A DNA stretch of 40,702 bases from CAYVBN01 sp964538565 (lineage in GTDB: Bacteria > Pseudomonadota > Alphaproteobacteria > Rhizobiales > Xanthobacteraceae), in contig CAZIGW010000300.1 in NCBI GenBank assembly GCA_964538565.1, positions 1 through 40,702 on the forward strand. Reading direction: 5' to 3'. Of the stretch, positions 8,004-15,914 are shown piece by piece. Below the pieces are notes generated by a model. That model worked only from the letters and a program-made list of their open reading frames with translations. It was not told the origin of the DNA and searched no databases. The translations under genes were made by a program, and so were the position numbers. Position 1 is the first letter of the stretch. Every line of letters begins with the position of its first letter.

Positions 8004-9143
8004 CTATGTTTCCGTGGCTCCGGCGCGGACGCCCGGATCGCGGTGCCCGACGGGGACCGGCTGCTCCTTGCGCAGCGCCGTCACGACCTCGCCGAGCACC
8101 TGGACGAACGGGCTCATGACTTCGGACCCATTCAGCGAGACCCGGATGGTGCCGGCAAGCGCCGGATGCGTGAACCCGGATTTCACCAGATAGCGCCGCT
8201 CGGCCAGCGCATCCGCGAGATGCGCGGGGTCGATCTCGGGCGTGCAGCGCAGGAACTCGAAATTGGTCACGCACGGCAGCACGTCGAGCCGAAGCGTCTG
8301 CGCACCTTGTCTCAGGATACGCCGCCCTTCCTCCACCGCGGCGCGAAAATCTTCCGCGATCTGCGGATGATCGAGCAGGTAGCATCCGATCGCCAGCGTC
8401 GGGCCGGACACCTCGTTGCCGCCGCGGACCGACATCAGGCCGGAGATCAGCTCGCGCGCCGCAACCGCGTAGCCGAGGCGGATGCCGGCGCACCCCGGAT
8501 ATTTCGAGAACGAACGCGTCACGAACAGGTTGTCGAATTCCCGCACGAGCGGAAGCGCTGTCACCGGGTAGAACGGATGATAGGCCTCATCGACCAGGCA
8601 GACGGCGCCGACCCGCGCGGCCCGCGCCACGACGCGGCGCACGTCGTCCATCGCCATCGCGGTTCCGACCGGCTGGTCCGGATGGGCGATGATGACGAGA
8701 CCGACGCCCGGCTCGATCGCCGCGAGCAGCGCCTCCACGTCGCAGACGCGGCTGGCCGGATAGTCGATGCGCCGCGACACGCCCTGGAAGATCCGCGTGT
8801 ACAAGTCGTACATCGCGTAGGACGGGTTGAGCGTCACCACGCCGGCGCCGGGTTTCAGATAGGCCATGAACACCCGGCGCAGGGCCGCGTCCGACCCGGC
8901 CGTTTCCGCGATCTGGTCCTGCGGAAATCCGAGATGATCGGCGAGCCGCGACACGAAAGGCCCGGCGTCCGGATACGACATCACGTCCTCGGGCGACAGC
9001 CGGGCGAGCATCTCGCGAAACCGGGCTTCGGGAATGGGCGAGACCCGTTCGTTGCGGTCGAGGCGGATGAAACCCGCACGGCCCTCGTGTCGCTCGCTCG
9101 TGCGCGCGATGCTCCGAAGATGCTCCTTGGGCGGGAACGGCAT
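8004..9143 (-). CDS. HisC-like PLP-dependent aminotransferase (fold type I)
   Basis: 379 residues from ATG 9143. It belongs to the HisC/CobD branch: IRLDRNERV near 26-34 matches the L-x-x-NE start of HisC, Y57 lies in SYPDAGPF, DEAYHPF at 185-191 supplies the PLP-binding Asp and Tyr, and TRSFSKYPGCAGIRLGY at 209-225 holds the Schiff-base lysine K214. The usual NPNNPTG motif is altered to HPDQPVG (154-160), marking a divergent subfamily. It may transaminate an alpha-keto acid or sugar-linked keto group, or act as a decarboxylase as CobD does. Its divergent partner is the methyltransferase at 9247, and it is probably co-transcribed with the radical SAM gene. Upstream in-frame starts would read through a 20-base tandem duplication and were not chosen. 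Confidence 0.82.
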   Translation of the reverse strand: MPFPPKEHLRSIARTSERHEGRAGFIRLDRNERVSPIPEARFREMLARLSPEDVMSYPDAGPFVSRLADHLGFPQDQIAETAGSDAALRRVFMAYLKPGAGVVTLNPSYAMYDLYTRIFQGVSRRIDYPASRVCDVEALLAAIEPGVGLVIIAHPDQPVGTAMAMDDVRRVVARAARVGAVCLVDEAYHPFYPVTALPLVREFDNLFVTRSFSKYPGCAGIRLGYAVAARELISGLMSVRGGNEVSGPTLAIGCYLLDHPQIAEDFRAAVEEGRRILRQGAQTLRLDVLPCVTNFEFLRCTPEIDPAHLADALAERRYLVKSGFTHPALAGTIRVSLNGSEVMSPFVQVLGEVVTALRKEQPVPVGHRDPGVRAGATET

Positions 9144-9246
9144 GTTGGACAGAGCCTTCAGGACGCGGATATAGCCTTCAGGACGCGGATATAGCTGCGG
9201 GAGCGGGCGCGCGTTCTTGCGGGCCGGCGAGGACCAGAATGGACCG
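9144..9246. promoter_or_regulatory. Divergent intergenic region, probable promoters
   Basis: This 103-base gap separates a leftward gene (9143) and a rightward gene (9247), so it must carry both transcription starts unless the genes are read from afar. On the plus strand TTGGAC (9145-9150) and GATATA (9168-9173) are 17 bases apart, a fair fit to a sigma-70-type promoter for the methyltransferase. The second copy of the tandem repeat provides another GATATA at 9188-9193. No clear minus-strand promoter was recognised. This is a reading by eye only. Confidence 0.35.
9153..9195. repeat. 20-base perfect tandem duplication
   Basis: The unit AGCCTTCAGGACGCGGATAT occurs at 9153-9172 and again at 9173-9192, and the first three bases of a third copy follow (9193-9195). 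It sits between the divergent start codons of the HisC-like aminotransferase and the methyltransferase. Because 20 is not a multiple of three, it would shift any reading frame crossing it, which supports placing both start codons outside it. It could be a recent slippage duplication or a doubled regulator site. Confidence 0.9.
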
Positions 9247-10017
9247 ATGACCAACATCGCCTACCAGAGCGACGCGATCGCGCGCCACTACAGCACGCAT
9301 CGGCGGCGGTGGAATTATCTTTATCCGTCCGAGCGGACGATCTTTGACCGGCTGAGGGCCGAGAACGCGCGTCTCGGCCGCGTGCTCGACGTCGGCTGCG
9401 CGGCCGGAGGTCTCGCCGCGGCGCTGGCCGAACGCTTTGCTTCGATCGAGAGCTACACGGGCATCGACATCAACCCGCAGGCGATCGAGGCCGCGCGCCG
9501 TCTCGCCAAGAGCCCGTTCGAGACGCGGTTTCTCAACGCCGACATCTGCCAGGCGCCCTCCCTGCCGAACGACGCTTTCGATCTCGTGGCCGCGCTGAGC
9601 GTCGCCGACTGGAACGTCGACGCGAACGGCATTCTCTCCGCCTGCTGGCGCCGCGTGGCGCCCGGCGGTCATCTGGTGATCTCGCTGCGGCTCACGCCCG
9701 GAGCCGGGATCTGCGACATGAGCCGCAGCTTCCAGTTCATCTGGTTCGAGGATTCGCCGCCGCCCGCCGACGCCGAGCGGGCCGCGTACAATATCTTCAA
9801 CGTGCGCGAGGCGGTTCGAATGCTGGGCGATCAGGTCCCCAAACCCGAACGGATCACCCTGTACGGCTATTGGGGCAAGCCTTCCGCAACGGCGCACACG
9901 CCCTACGAACGGCTGATCTTCTCGGTGATCGCCATGCGGCGGCCGGAGGATGCGAGTTTCTCGGGCGAGCCGATGCTCGACGCCTCGCTTCCTCTGGGCG
10001 CCATTGTCGACGTCTGA
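9247..10017 (+). CDS. Class I SAM-dependent methyltransferase
   Basis: 256 residues from ATG 9247, with GAGGA about 15 bases upstream; an in-frame TTG at 9217 is the alternative. Motif I reads VLDVGCAAGGLAAAL (about 46-60), followed by YTGIDINPQAIEAA (acidic residue for SAM ribose), LNADICQAP, then FDLVAALSVADW and APGGHLVISLRL, all in the order of a class I Rossmann methyltransferase. The substrate is unknown, but the setting suggests O- or N-methylation of a sugar or of a sugar-linked acyl group. It is one of only two plus-strand genes in the window, divergent from the HisC-like gene, and probably co-transcribed with the lactonase-like gene 54 bases on. Confidence 0.88.
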   Translation: MTNIAYQSDAIARHYSTHRRRWNYLYPSERTIFDRLRAENARLGRVLDVGCAAGGLAAALAERFASIESYTGIDINPQAIEAARRLAKSPFETRFLNADICQAPSLPNDAFDLVAALSVADWNVDANGILSACWRRVAPGGHLVISLRLTPGAGICDMSRSFQFIWFEDSPPPADAERAAYNIFNVREAVRMLGDQVPKPERITLYGYWGKPSATAHTPYERLIFSVIAMRRPEDASFSGEPMLDASLPLGAIVDV

Positions 10018-10071
10018 GCGACCGGTCATCATCGGAAATCCGCCAGTGAGAATCATTCGGGCGCAGCACAC

Positions 10072-10734
10072 GTGGGCGACACGAGCGCGGGAATTTTCGA
10101 GCATCGCTTCGGCGACCCGCTGGCCTTCGCGGCGGCGGCAGCGGACGCGGTCGCCGATGCGATCGAGCTCCGCCTCGCCGACGCGCCCGAGGCGGTCCTC
10201 GCCGTCCCCGGCGGCAGCACCGCGCGCAGCGTGCTGCCGGCGCTTGCGCGCCGGCCGATCGCATGGGATCGGATCTGCGTGACGCTCGTCGACGAGCGCT
10301 GGGTCCCGCCCGAGCATCCCGACAGCAACGAAGCGCTCGTGCGCGCCTGCCTCGGTCCGACCATCGGCCCGCGCATCGTCGGCCTCTACTCCGGCGCGCC
10401 GAGCCCCGAAGCGGCCCTCGATGATCTCAATGTCCGCCTGCCCGCCCCGGACGTCATCCTGCTCGGCATGGGCGAGGACGGCCACATCGCCTCCCTGTTT
10501 CCGGGCGAGGCCGCCAATCAGGCCGAGGGAAAATACGTCGTCGCGCATCGACCGGATCATGCGCGCGCCACATTGACGCCGGCGGCAATCGCCGCCGGGC
10601 GCTCGATTGTCCTCGCATTCGGCGGCGCCATCAAAGACGCCGTATTCCGCCGCGCGCTTGCCGAGGGACCAGCGGCGGCGCTGCCCGTCCGACATGCCCT
10701 GCACGCCGGAGCAAAGGTGTTCATCGGTCCGTGA
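10072..10734 (+). CDS. pgl: 6-phosphogluconolactonase-like sugar-phosphate lactonase
   Basis: 220 residues from a GTG at 10072, slightly short for the family (usually 230-250). The Pgl/glucosamine-6-phosphate isomerase fold is evident: AVPGGSTARSVLPAL (45-59), VTLVDERWVPPEHPDSNE (70-87) and LGMGEDGHIASLFPG (131-145), with the catalytic histidine H138 in DGHIAS. The DERWVP plus SNE combination points to lactonase rather than NagB deaminase. In central metabolism Pgl hydrolyses 6-phosphogluconolactone in the cytosol; no zwf or edd neighbour is present, so here it is either a displaced housekeeping gene or acts on another sugar lactone. It ends 4 bases from the convergent cytidylyltransferase stop, with no obvious terminator between. 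Confidence 0.85.
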   Translation: MGDTSAGIFEHRFGDPLAFAAAAADAVADAIELRLADAPEAVLAVPGGSTARSVLPALARRPIAWDRICVTLVDERWVPPEHPDSNEALVRACLGPTIGPRIVGLYSGAPSPEAALDDLNVRLPAPDVILLGMGEDGHIASLFPGEAANQAEGKYVVAHRPDHARATLTPAAIAAGRSIVLAFGGAIKDAVFRRALAEGPAAALPVRHALHAGAKVFIGP

Positions 10735-10738
10735 ACGA

Positions 10739-11479
10739 TCATTTGGCCGAAGCGTAGGTCCTGAGCCAGTATTCGGCCTGCGGCATCTGGTACGCATAGT
10801 CGACGTCGAGCCCGCCGACGTTCTTGATCGGGTAGATCTTCTGCCCCATCCACTTCTGCGGCAGCAGGCCCTCATCCAGATTGTCGAGGTTCTTCGGCCG
10901 CACGATCGACACACCCATGTCGGCGAACCAGGCGTCGCCCTGGCTGTCGCGGTCGCAGTTGAGCGTCTTCGGATCGCCGAAGGTCTCGAACGGGACGAAC
11001 GGGTGCAGCAGGCCGTCCGGGCCGATCTTTCGCGCGCGCAGCGGGCTCCACATGTTGTAGCAGGAGACCGTGACGGCCGAGTCGTATCCGGGATTTCTCC
11101 GCAGCGCGGAAATCCCCTCGCGCAACTGGTCCGGCGAGACGGTCGGCGCATTGGCCATCAGCAACACGTAGAGCTCCGGCGTCGTGCCCTCCTGCGCCAG
11201 TTCCGTGCTGATGACCTGGTGTGCATGCTGATACGCGTGCTCGCCGAGCGCCTCCCTGGTGCACAGATGCGGCGGGCGATCGATGATGCGCGCGCCGTAC
11301 TGCTGCGCGATCTCCCGGATGCGCGGACTGTCGGTCGAAACGTACGTGCGCTCGATTTCAGCCACGGCGCGAGCCGCTTCGAGCGGCCAGGCGACCATCG
11401 GTTTGCCGGCCACCGTCGTGACGTTCTTTCCCGGATAGCCGGTCGAGCCTTCACGGCCGATCAGGATGGCGACGATCAT
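10739..11479 (-). CDS. NeuA-like cytidylyltransferase, divergent GREGSTGYPGKN motif
   Basis: 246 residues from ATG 11479, which has a GAGG about 8 bases upstream (an ATG further up at 11524 would overlap the previous gene by 8 bases). The N-terminal nucleotide-binding loop is IGREGSTGYPGKN (7-19), a variant of the ARxGSKGIPxKN loop of CMP-NeuAc and CMP-Kdo synthetases. VSTDSPRIREIAQQYGA and the late WFADMGVSIVRP and GGLDVDYAYQMPQAEYWL are family-typical, with LDVD/DYAY supplying acidic residues near the C-terminus as in NeuA. It should activate a ulosonic or related acid with CTP. It is the third such enzyme in the window and closes the run of genes at 10.7-18.5 kb; its own synthase partner is not evident. 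Confidence 0.82.
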   Translation of the reverse strand: MIVAILIGREGSTGYPGKNVTTVAGKPMVAWPLEAARAVAEIERTYVSTDSPRIREIAQQYGARIIDRPPHLCTREALGEHAYQHAHQVISTELAQEGTTPELYVLLMANAPTVSPDQLREGISALRRNPGYDSAVTVSCYNMWSPLRARKIGPDGLLHPFVPFETFGDPKTLNCDRDSQGDAWFADMGVSIVRPKNLDNLDEGLLPQKWMGQKIYPIKNVGGLDVDYAYQMPQAEYWLRTYASAK

Positions 11480-11516
11480 TGGTTTGCCTCGTGGATGTGT
11501 CGTGCGGTCGGATGGG

Positions 11517-12419
11517 TCACTCACCGGCCGAGGATTGTTCGGCCAGTTCGGTCTCCCGCGCGTGATCGATGCGCTGCAGATAGTCGAGAATGCCGAGCCC
11601 GAGATCGATGTAGGTGCTGCGCATCAGCCGGCGGCCGAGCTTCGGCGTGTAGTTGTAGGGGCTCTGCACATAGTGCCCGGTCGGGCTCGTTCCCTGGAAG
11701 TTGAGCTCGATATCGCCGCCCATGATCTCGCGGATCATCGTCAGCATGTCGCGGCTCGTCATCCGCTCGCGGCCGGTGAGATGGATGTACTGGTTGGCAA
11801 ACTCCGGACCGAGCACGTCGACGCTCATGCTGGCGGCGTCGAGCACGTGAATGTATTCGCGGACCTCCTCGCCGGTTCCGTAGTAGTCGATGCGCCGCTC
11901 CGCCAGCGCCTGTGACAGCAGGCGGAAGACGCTGTTGCTGCGATCCGCGCGCGGGCCGTAGAGCGAACCGAAGCGCAGGACCGTGAACGTGAGGCCGAAA
12001 CGCTCGTGATAGTCGTTGACGAGATTTTCGCAGGCCTGCTTGGTCGTGCGGTAGAACGAGCCCTGGTTGGAATAGACGTAGATCGAGCTGGCGAAGATCA
12101 CGCGCCGCACGGAATGGATGCGCGCCGCCTCGAGCACGTTCACGGTGCCCATGACGTTGACCTCGACCGTCCTGCGCGGAGAGTCGAGGGCCTCGTTGAT
12201 GTCGGCCATGGCCGCCAGATGGTAGACGGCCTCGCAACCGCACATGGCCCGCGCGATCGCGTCCGCGTCGAGGATGTCGCCCACCACCATCTTCTGGTCC
12301 GGCCGCAGCCAGCGCGAGGGGGCAAGGTCGAACACGATGGTCTCGTGCCCCGCCGCGCTCAAGGCGTCGGCGATGTGGCTGCCGAGGAACCCGCTGCCCC
12401 CGGTCACAAGCACTCTCAT
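11517..12419 (-). CDS. Extended SDR: NAD-dependent epimerase/dehydratase
   Basis: 300 residues, start codon overlapping the stop of the HAD gene upstream (ATGA). GGSGFLGSHIADAL at 7-20 is the NAD-binding loop, VGDILDADAIARA gives the adenine-binding Asp, HLAAMADI follows, and SSIYVYSNQG with YRTTK (Y123, K127) forms the active site. The C-terminal part, YGTGEEVREYIHVLDAA, is typical of nucleotide-sugar epimerases (UDP-glucose 4-epimerase group). Which sugar nucleotide it handles is unknown. It lies between a HAD phosphatase and a cytidylyltransferase in a coupled run, so it probably helps make the substrate of that cytidylyltransferase or of a nearby transferase. Confidence 0.88.
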   Translation of the reverse strand: MRVLVTGGSGFLGSHIADALSAAGHETIVFDLAPSRWLRPDQKMVVGDILDADAIARAMCGCEAVYHLAAMADINEALDSPRRTVEVNVMGTVNVLEAARIHSVRRVIFASSIYVYSNQGSFYRTTKQACENLVNDYHERFGLTFTVLRFGSLYGPRADRSNSVFRLLSQALAERRIDYYGTGEEVREYIHVLDAASMSVDVLGPEFANQYIHLTGRERMTSRDMLTMIREIMGGDIELNFQGTSPTGHYVQSPYNYTPKLGRRLMRSTYIDLGLGILDYLQRIDHARETELAEQSSAGE

Positions 12420-13099
12420 GCGCTGTCTTCCGTAACGGTCTGCAATGGATTCATGCCAAGCCTGCGCAAGGCCAGTTCGAACGAGCGGAGATCCGGCACG
12501 GTGCAGACGCCGGCGCCGAACGGGTTTTCGAGCCCCGGGGCGACGACGCCGAGGAACGGAACGCCGCAGCTGCGCGCCGCTTCGAAATCCGTGCCGGCAT
12601 CGCCGACGAAAACGCAGCGCGCGGCATCAAGTGCGTGCCGGCGCAGCACGTCGGCCAGAATATCCGGCTTGCCGCGCGGGCTGCCGTGGATTTCGACGAA
12701 ATAGCGATCGAGGCCGCGCACGGCCGTGATGCGCCGCAATTCCTCCTCCGGCGTGCCCGAGGCAACGAACAGCGGGATGCGGCCGGCGTGCGACTCGAGC
12801 ACCATGCGGGCGCCCGGGATCTCGCGGCACGTCAGCACACCCTCGGCCACCAGTGCCTCGAAGCGCCGGCCCAGATCGGCGCTCGCTTCCGGCGTCAGCG
12901 GCCGACGCAGGATGTCCGAATGGATGAGGTCGAACTTGCGATAGCGGCTGATGCCGCCGAGGCGCCGATGCAGATCGAGAATGTCCGCAAGGTGATCCGG
13001 TCGCTCGGCGGCGAACAGCCGGCGCATCGCCTGCGTCTTGATCCCGACCGAGTCGAGGATCACGCCGTCGAAGTCGAAGATCAGCGCGGCCGGAGTCAT
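12416..13099 (-). CDS. HAD-superfamily phosphatase (HAD-IA, PGM-like)
   Basis: 227 residues. All four HAD motifs are present: FDFDGVILDS with nucleophile D9 and acid/base D11, VASGTPEEE with S114, GKPDILADVL with K144, and FVGDAGTDFEAA with D167/D171 for Mg. The cap domain inserted after motif I is alpha-helical (about residues 18-90), as in phosphoglycolate phosphatase and beta-phosphoglucomutase. The reaction is probably removal of phosphate from a small sugar or acid. The context (2-hydroxyacid dehydrogenase upstream, SDR and CMP-sugar synthetase downstream, all coupled by 4-base overlaps) would suit a ulosonate-phosphate phosphatase or a SerB-like step; neither is proved by the sequence. 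Confidence 0.88.
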   Translation of the reverse strand: MTPAALIFDFDGVILDSVGIKTQAMRRLFAAERPDHLADILDLHRRLGGISRYRKFDLIHSDILRRPLTPEASADLGRRFEALVAEGVLTCREIPGARMVLESHAGRIPLFVASGTPEEELRRITAVRGLDRYFVEIHGSPRGKPDILADVLRRHALDAARCVFVGDAGTDFEAARSCGVPFLGVVAPGLENPFGAGVCTVPDLRSFELALRRLGMNPLQTVTEDSA

Positions 13100-14103
13100 G
13101 GCGTCGGGACCAGGCGGCCGGCGGCCAATTCATATTCCGCTTCCGGCACGGGCGTCAGCAGGGCCTCGCCGCGCGCAAAGCGCGCCGCCTCGGCGGCCGC
13201 CTCGACTTCCATGCGCAGCCGGCAGTCGCGGGTCATCGAGCCCATGTGACAGGTGAGCACCGCGTTCTCGCAGCGCGCCAAGGGGCCGGCGTAGGGTTCT
13301 TCCTCGAACACGTCGATGGCCGCCCCGGCAAGCCGGTTTGCCTGCAGCGCGTCGAACAGCGCCGCCTCATCGATGATGCCGCCGCGCGCGGTGTTGATCA
13401 GAATGGCGTCGTGCCGCAGCGCCGCGATCTGCGCCGCGCCGATCATGCCGCGCGTCTGCGGCGTCAGCGGCACATGCAGCGAGATCACCTCGGCGCGCCC
13501 GAGGAGTTCCTCGAAGCCGACCCACTCGACCCGCTCGCTGCAGGCGAACGTCGACGGGGCGATGTCGTGCGCCAGGATTCGCACGCCCGGAAAACCGCCG
13601 AGCAGATGTCCGATCACGCGGCTGCCGATGCGCCCGCAGCCGACGATGCCGATCGTGCTTTCGGCCAGCCTGCGGCCGCTGTAACGATTCCATTGACCGC
13701 TACGCAACCCCCGGTCGGCGTGCCCGACACCGCGCAGGAGATCGAGCATCAGGCCGACTGCGAGCTCGGCGACCGCCGGCGACGGACCGTCCGGCGTGTA
13801 GCTCACCGCGATGCCCTGGTGCCGCGCGGCGAGAAGATCGATGCCGTCGAGCCCGATGCCGACGCGGCAGATCGCCTTGACGCTTGGCGCCGCGGCGAGC
13901 GCCGCCGCCGTGATCGTCTCCGTGCCGGCGATCACGATGTCGAATCCGCTGATGACACCGGCGACCTCCCCGGCCTTGAGCCGGCGGCCGATCGGATTGA
14001 TGACCGTCTCGATTCCGGCTTCGGCAAGGATCTTCAACGGCGCCGGGTCGATCGAGCCGAATGGCACCGTCGTGACGACGGCGCGCATGCGAGGGAATGT
14101 CAT
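13096..14103 (-). CDS. D-isomer-specific 2-hydroxyacid dehydrogenase (SerA-like)
   Basis: 335 residues. The NAD-binding loop IGIVGCGRIGSRVIG is at 151-165, NTARGGIIDE carries the catalytic arginine R240, DVFEEEP carries E269 and TCHMGSMTR carries H286, so the Arg-Glu-His triad is intact. It reversibly reduces a 2-keto acid to a D-2-hydroxy acid; the closest general resemblance is to 3-phosphoglycerate dehydrogenase without the regulatory ACT domain. It overlaps the HAD phosphatase by 4 bases. With the HisC-like aminotransferase at 8-9.1 kb, the pair would resemble a SerA-aminotransferase-SerB sequence of reactions, though the aminotransferase is in another transcription unit. An internal ATG at 14088 is an alternative start. 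Confidence 0.9.
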   Translation of the reverse strand: MTFPRMRAVVTTVPFGSIDPAPLKILAEAGIETVINPIGRRLKAGEVAGVISGFDIVIAGTETITAAALAAAPSVKAICRVGIGLDGIDLLAARHQGIAVSYTPDGPSPAVAELAVGLMLDLLRGVGHADRGLRSGQWNRYSGRRLAESTIGIVGCGRIGSRVIGHLLGGFPGVRILAHDIAPSTFACSERVEWVGFEELLGRAEVISLHVPLTPQTRGMIGAAQIAALRHDAILINTARGGIIDEAALFDALQANRLAGAAIDVFEEEPYAGPLARCENAVLTCHMGSMTRDCRLRMEVEAAAEAARFARGEALLTPVPEAEYELAAGRLVPTP

Positions 14104-14121
14104 GAGACTTTGCTCATTTGG

Positions 14122-15306
14122 TCAGCCACCGATTGCGGACACTTCCGCACGCAGCAGCTCCCACGGAGAACTGACTGAATCGGGCGCACGCAGAAAGGCA
14201 TGTTCGTAGGCGCGATAGCGGCGCTCGTCGACACTTCGAGCCGAGAGATCATCCGGCCGGAAATCATCGGCGTTGACGCGCCGCAGGCCAAACCAGCTCG
14301 ACATCCGGGCGATCGCCCCGCGATAGCCCGAGCGCTCGATCTCGTTCGTGGTCAGAAACATGAGCGGCTTGCGAAACAGTACCGCGAACGAGACCGCCGT
14401 ACTGGCGTGACACAGAACGAGCGCGCTGTCGCGGACAAGTTCGGCCGTGCGACCGACCTCCGCCATGCGCATCTTGATGAAATCCGGCACGCGACCGCTC
14501 GTCTTGGGATGCGGCGCGATCATCACTTTCAGGCCCGTCTTGGACTCGAGCGCCCGAAAGAAGGTTTCGAGAGCCGTCCAGTAGCGAACTGCCGTGACCG
14601 GCACATCCTTGCCGAGGATCTGGTAGTCGGGGTGGTCGTCGAAAGCTTCGTCGAGGAAGACCGCGACGGACCGAGGCGCTGCCGAACGGCTTGCCAGAGC
14701 CGCCGCGGTCATGCTGTCGAAGCTTGGCGCGGAGACCCGACGTGCCTTCCAGGCCCGCGGCAGATTGGCATTGAACCACGACGCCGCGTTGCCGGCCGTG
14801 ATCCAGACGGATGGCGGCGGCAATCGAAGATACTCGAACCGGTTCGAAATCATCTGGCCAAGAAGCCGCTTGCTTCGGTGCAACAGCCCGCCGAGGTCCT
14901 CGAGCCGCAGCGCCACATATTCGCCGGGCGACCGCGCTGCCCGGAAGCCGCGCATCCCGGTCAAAGGAAGAACCCCGAGGTCGACCGCCGCGTAACGGAT
15001 GCGATGCTTTCGCAGCAAACGAAACAAAGGTCGCGTGTCGGGCGACAGCCGCGTCTCGACGAGCACGACGTCCTTTTCCGTCACCTTTCCCAAGAGCCGG
15101 TCGAGCACGTCGATATCGTCAATGTCGACTGCGCCTTCACGTGGTCTGAAACCATCACGCGCTTCAATCGTGCACACGCGACCGAAAAGGCGACCGAGCT
15201 GCACCGGCTGGATCTCGTACCCGGCGGCGGCGAACTCCGCGCAGCCGAACCGCTGCCAGTCACGTTCGGTAAACAGCGTTTCGGAGAGGATCATGTAACG
15301 AGGCAT
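14122..15306 (-). CDS. Putative GT-B-like surface-glycan transferase
   Basis: 394 residues from ATG 15306, one base after the stop of the methyltransferase gene. I do not recognise a named family. The N-terminal half contains DIDDIDVLDRLLGKVTEKD and VLVETRLSPDTRPLFRLLRK, fitting a Rossmann-like domain. The second half has VAVFLDEAFDDHPDYQ, then KVMIAPHPKTSGRVPDF (HPK at about 266-268) and ALVLCHASTAVSFAVLFRKP, which follow the order seen in the C-domain of GT-B sialyl- and capsule-type transferases: a strand, an HP(K/R) loop, then a helix after a Ser/Thr-rich nucleotide loop. It is thus a reasonable candidate for a nonulosonic-acid or other glycosyltransferase, on inference only. It has no signal peptide. 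Confidence 0.6.
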   Translation of the reverse strand: MPRYMILSETLFTERDWQRFGCAEFAAAGYEIQPVQLGRLFGRVCTIEARDGFRPREGAVDIDDIDVLDRLLGKVTEKDVVLVETRLSPDTRPLFRLLRKHRIRYAAVDLGVLPLTGMRGFRAARSPGEYVALRLEDLGGLLHRSKRLLGQMISNRFEYLRLPPPSVWITAGNAASWFNANLPRAWKARRVSAPSFDSMTAAALASRSAAPRSVAVFLDEAFDDHPDYQILGKDVPVTAVRYWTALETFFRALESKTGLKVMIAPHPKTSGRVPDFIKMRMAEVGRTAELVRDSALVLCHASTAVSFAVLFRKPLMFLTTNEIERSGYRGAIARMSSWFGLRRVNADDFRPDDLSARSVDERRYRAYEHAFLRAPDSVSSPWELLRAEVSAIGG

Positions 15307-15307
15307 G

Positions 15308-15904
15308 TCACCGCGCGATGCGCGACCTGCCGAAGAGGAGCGCCATCTCGTCGTCGAGGAGCACCTTGTGCTCGAGTTCGAAAGAGGCGGCGAAGGCTTC
15401 CACGAGTTCGGCCGTCGACTTGACCATCCCGATGGGGTCGGCCGGCACGTATTCCACAACAAGGCAGCGGTCGGCCATCCCGGCGACCGCTACCAGAAGC
15501 TCCCGCCAGGACGGAATGTATGCAAGGACCGTCTGGAGCGCGACAAGCTCGAACCGTTCTTCCAGCCTGCCGATGTCGTTCGCATCCATGCAGCGGAATT
15601 CGATATCCGGAAAGCTCGCCTGGGCCTTGGCGATGGCCGTCGGCGAGATGTCGATGCCGAGGACGCGGTTGTTGCGCTTCTTGAAGAATTGCGCCGCAGT
15701 CCCCTTGCCGCAGCCGATTTCGAGCACGCTGGCAAAATTGTAGTCGGCGACGAGGGCGAGCGCGATGCGCAAACGAAGATGACGTGTGTCATGGCTGCGC
15801 CAACTGTCGAACCGCTCGCGGTCCTCCGCCGCGTACATCGCCTCGAAATCGCCGACCAGCCGCCGCGCTTCGGTGTCGAAGACGTACTTGTGATATTCGG
15901 CCAT
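15308..15904 (-). CDS. Class I SAM-dependent methyltransferase
   Basis: 198 residues. Motif I is VLEIGCGKGTAAQFF (60-74), followed by VLGIDISPTAIAKAQ, then EFRCMDANDI and FELVALQTVLAYIPSW, in the order of a methyltransferase of the type 11/25 groups. A good ribosome site (AGGA, 15911-15914) lies 6 bases before the ATG, directly next to the palindromic repeat that separates it from the ABC exporter, so translation here is not coupled to the preceding gene. Substrate unknown; the neighbour one base downstream is a putative glycosyltransferase, which suggests a glycan target. Confidence 0.88.
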   Translation of the reverse strand: MAEYHKYVFDTEARRLVGDFEAMYAAEDRERFDSWRSHDTRHLRLRIALALVADYNFASVLEIGCGKGTAAQFFKKRNNRVLGIDISPTAIAKAQASFPDIEFRCMDANDIGRLEERFELVALQTVLAYIPSWRELLVAVAGMADRCLVVEYVPADPIGMVKSTAELVEAFAASFELEHKVLLDDEMALLFGRSRIAR

Positions 15905-15910
15905 CGTTGA

Positions 15911-15914
15911 TCCT
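15911..15914 (-). promoter_or_regulatory. Ribosome binding site for the methyltransferase at 15904
   Basis: AGGA on the minus strand, 6 bases before ATG 15904 and directly bordering the palindromic repeat. It supports this start and shows the gene can be initiated independently of the ABC exporter gene. Confidence 0.6.

Noticed and set aside
4933..8493. A single 1186-codon minus-strand frame suggesting a giant fusion protein
   Set aside because: Its first part runs across the radical SAM and HisC-like genes out of frame and has no motif. The recognisable protein begins at the GTG at 6819, where the GTGA overlap fits the local pattern.
9217..9246. A TTG start at 9217 for the plus-strand methyltransferase
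   Set aside because: It would add ten residues without similarity, and no ribosome site precedes it. ATG 9247 follows a GAGGA and begins a typical methyltransferase N-terminus.
10072..10734. The Pgl-like gene as a glucosamine-6-phosphate deaminase (NagB) supplying amino sugar
   Set aside because: DERWVPPEHPDSNE and GEDGHIASLFPG are lactonase-type blocks; NagB has a different active-site loop and is longer.
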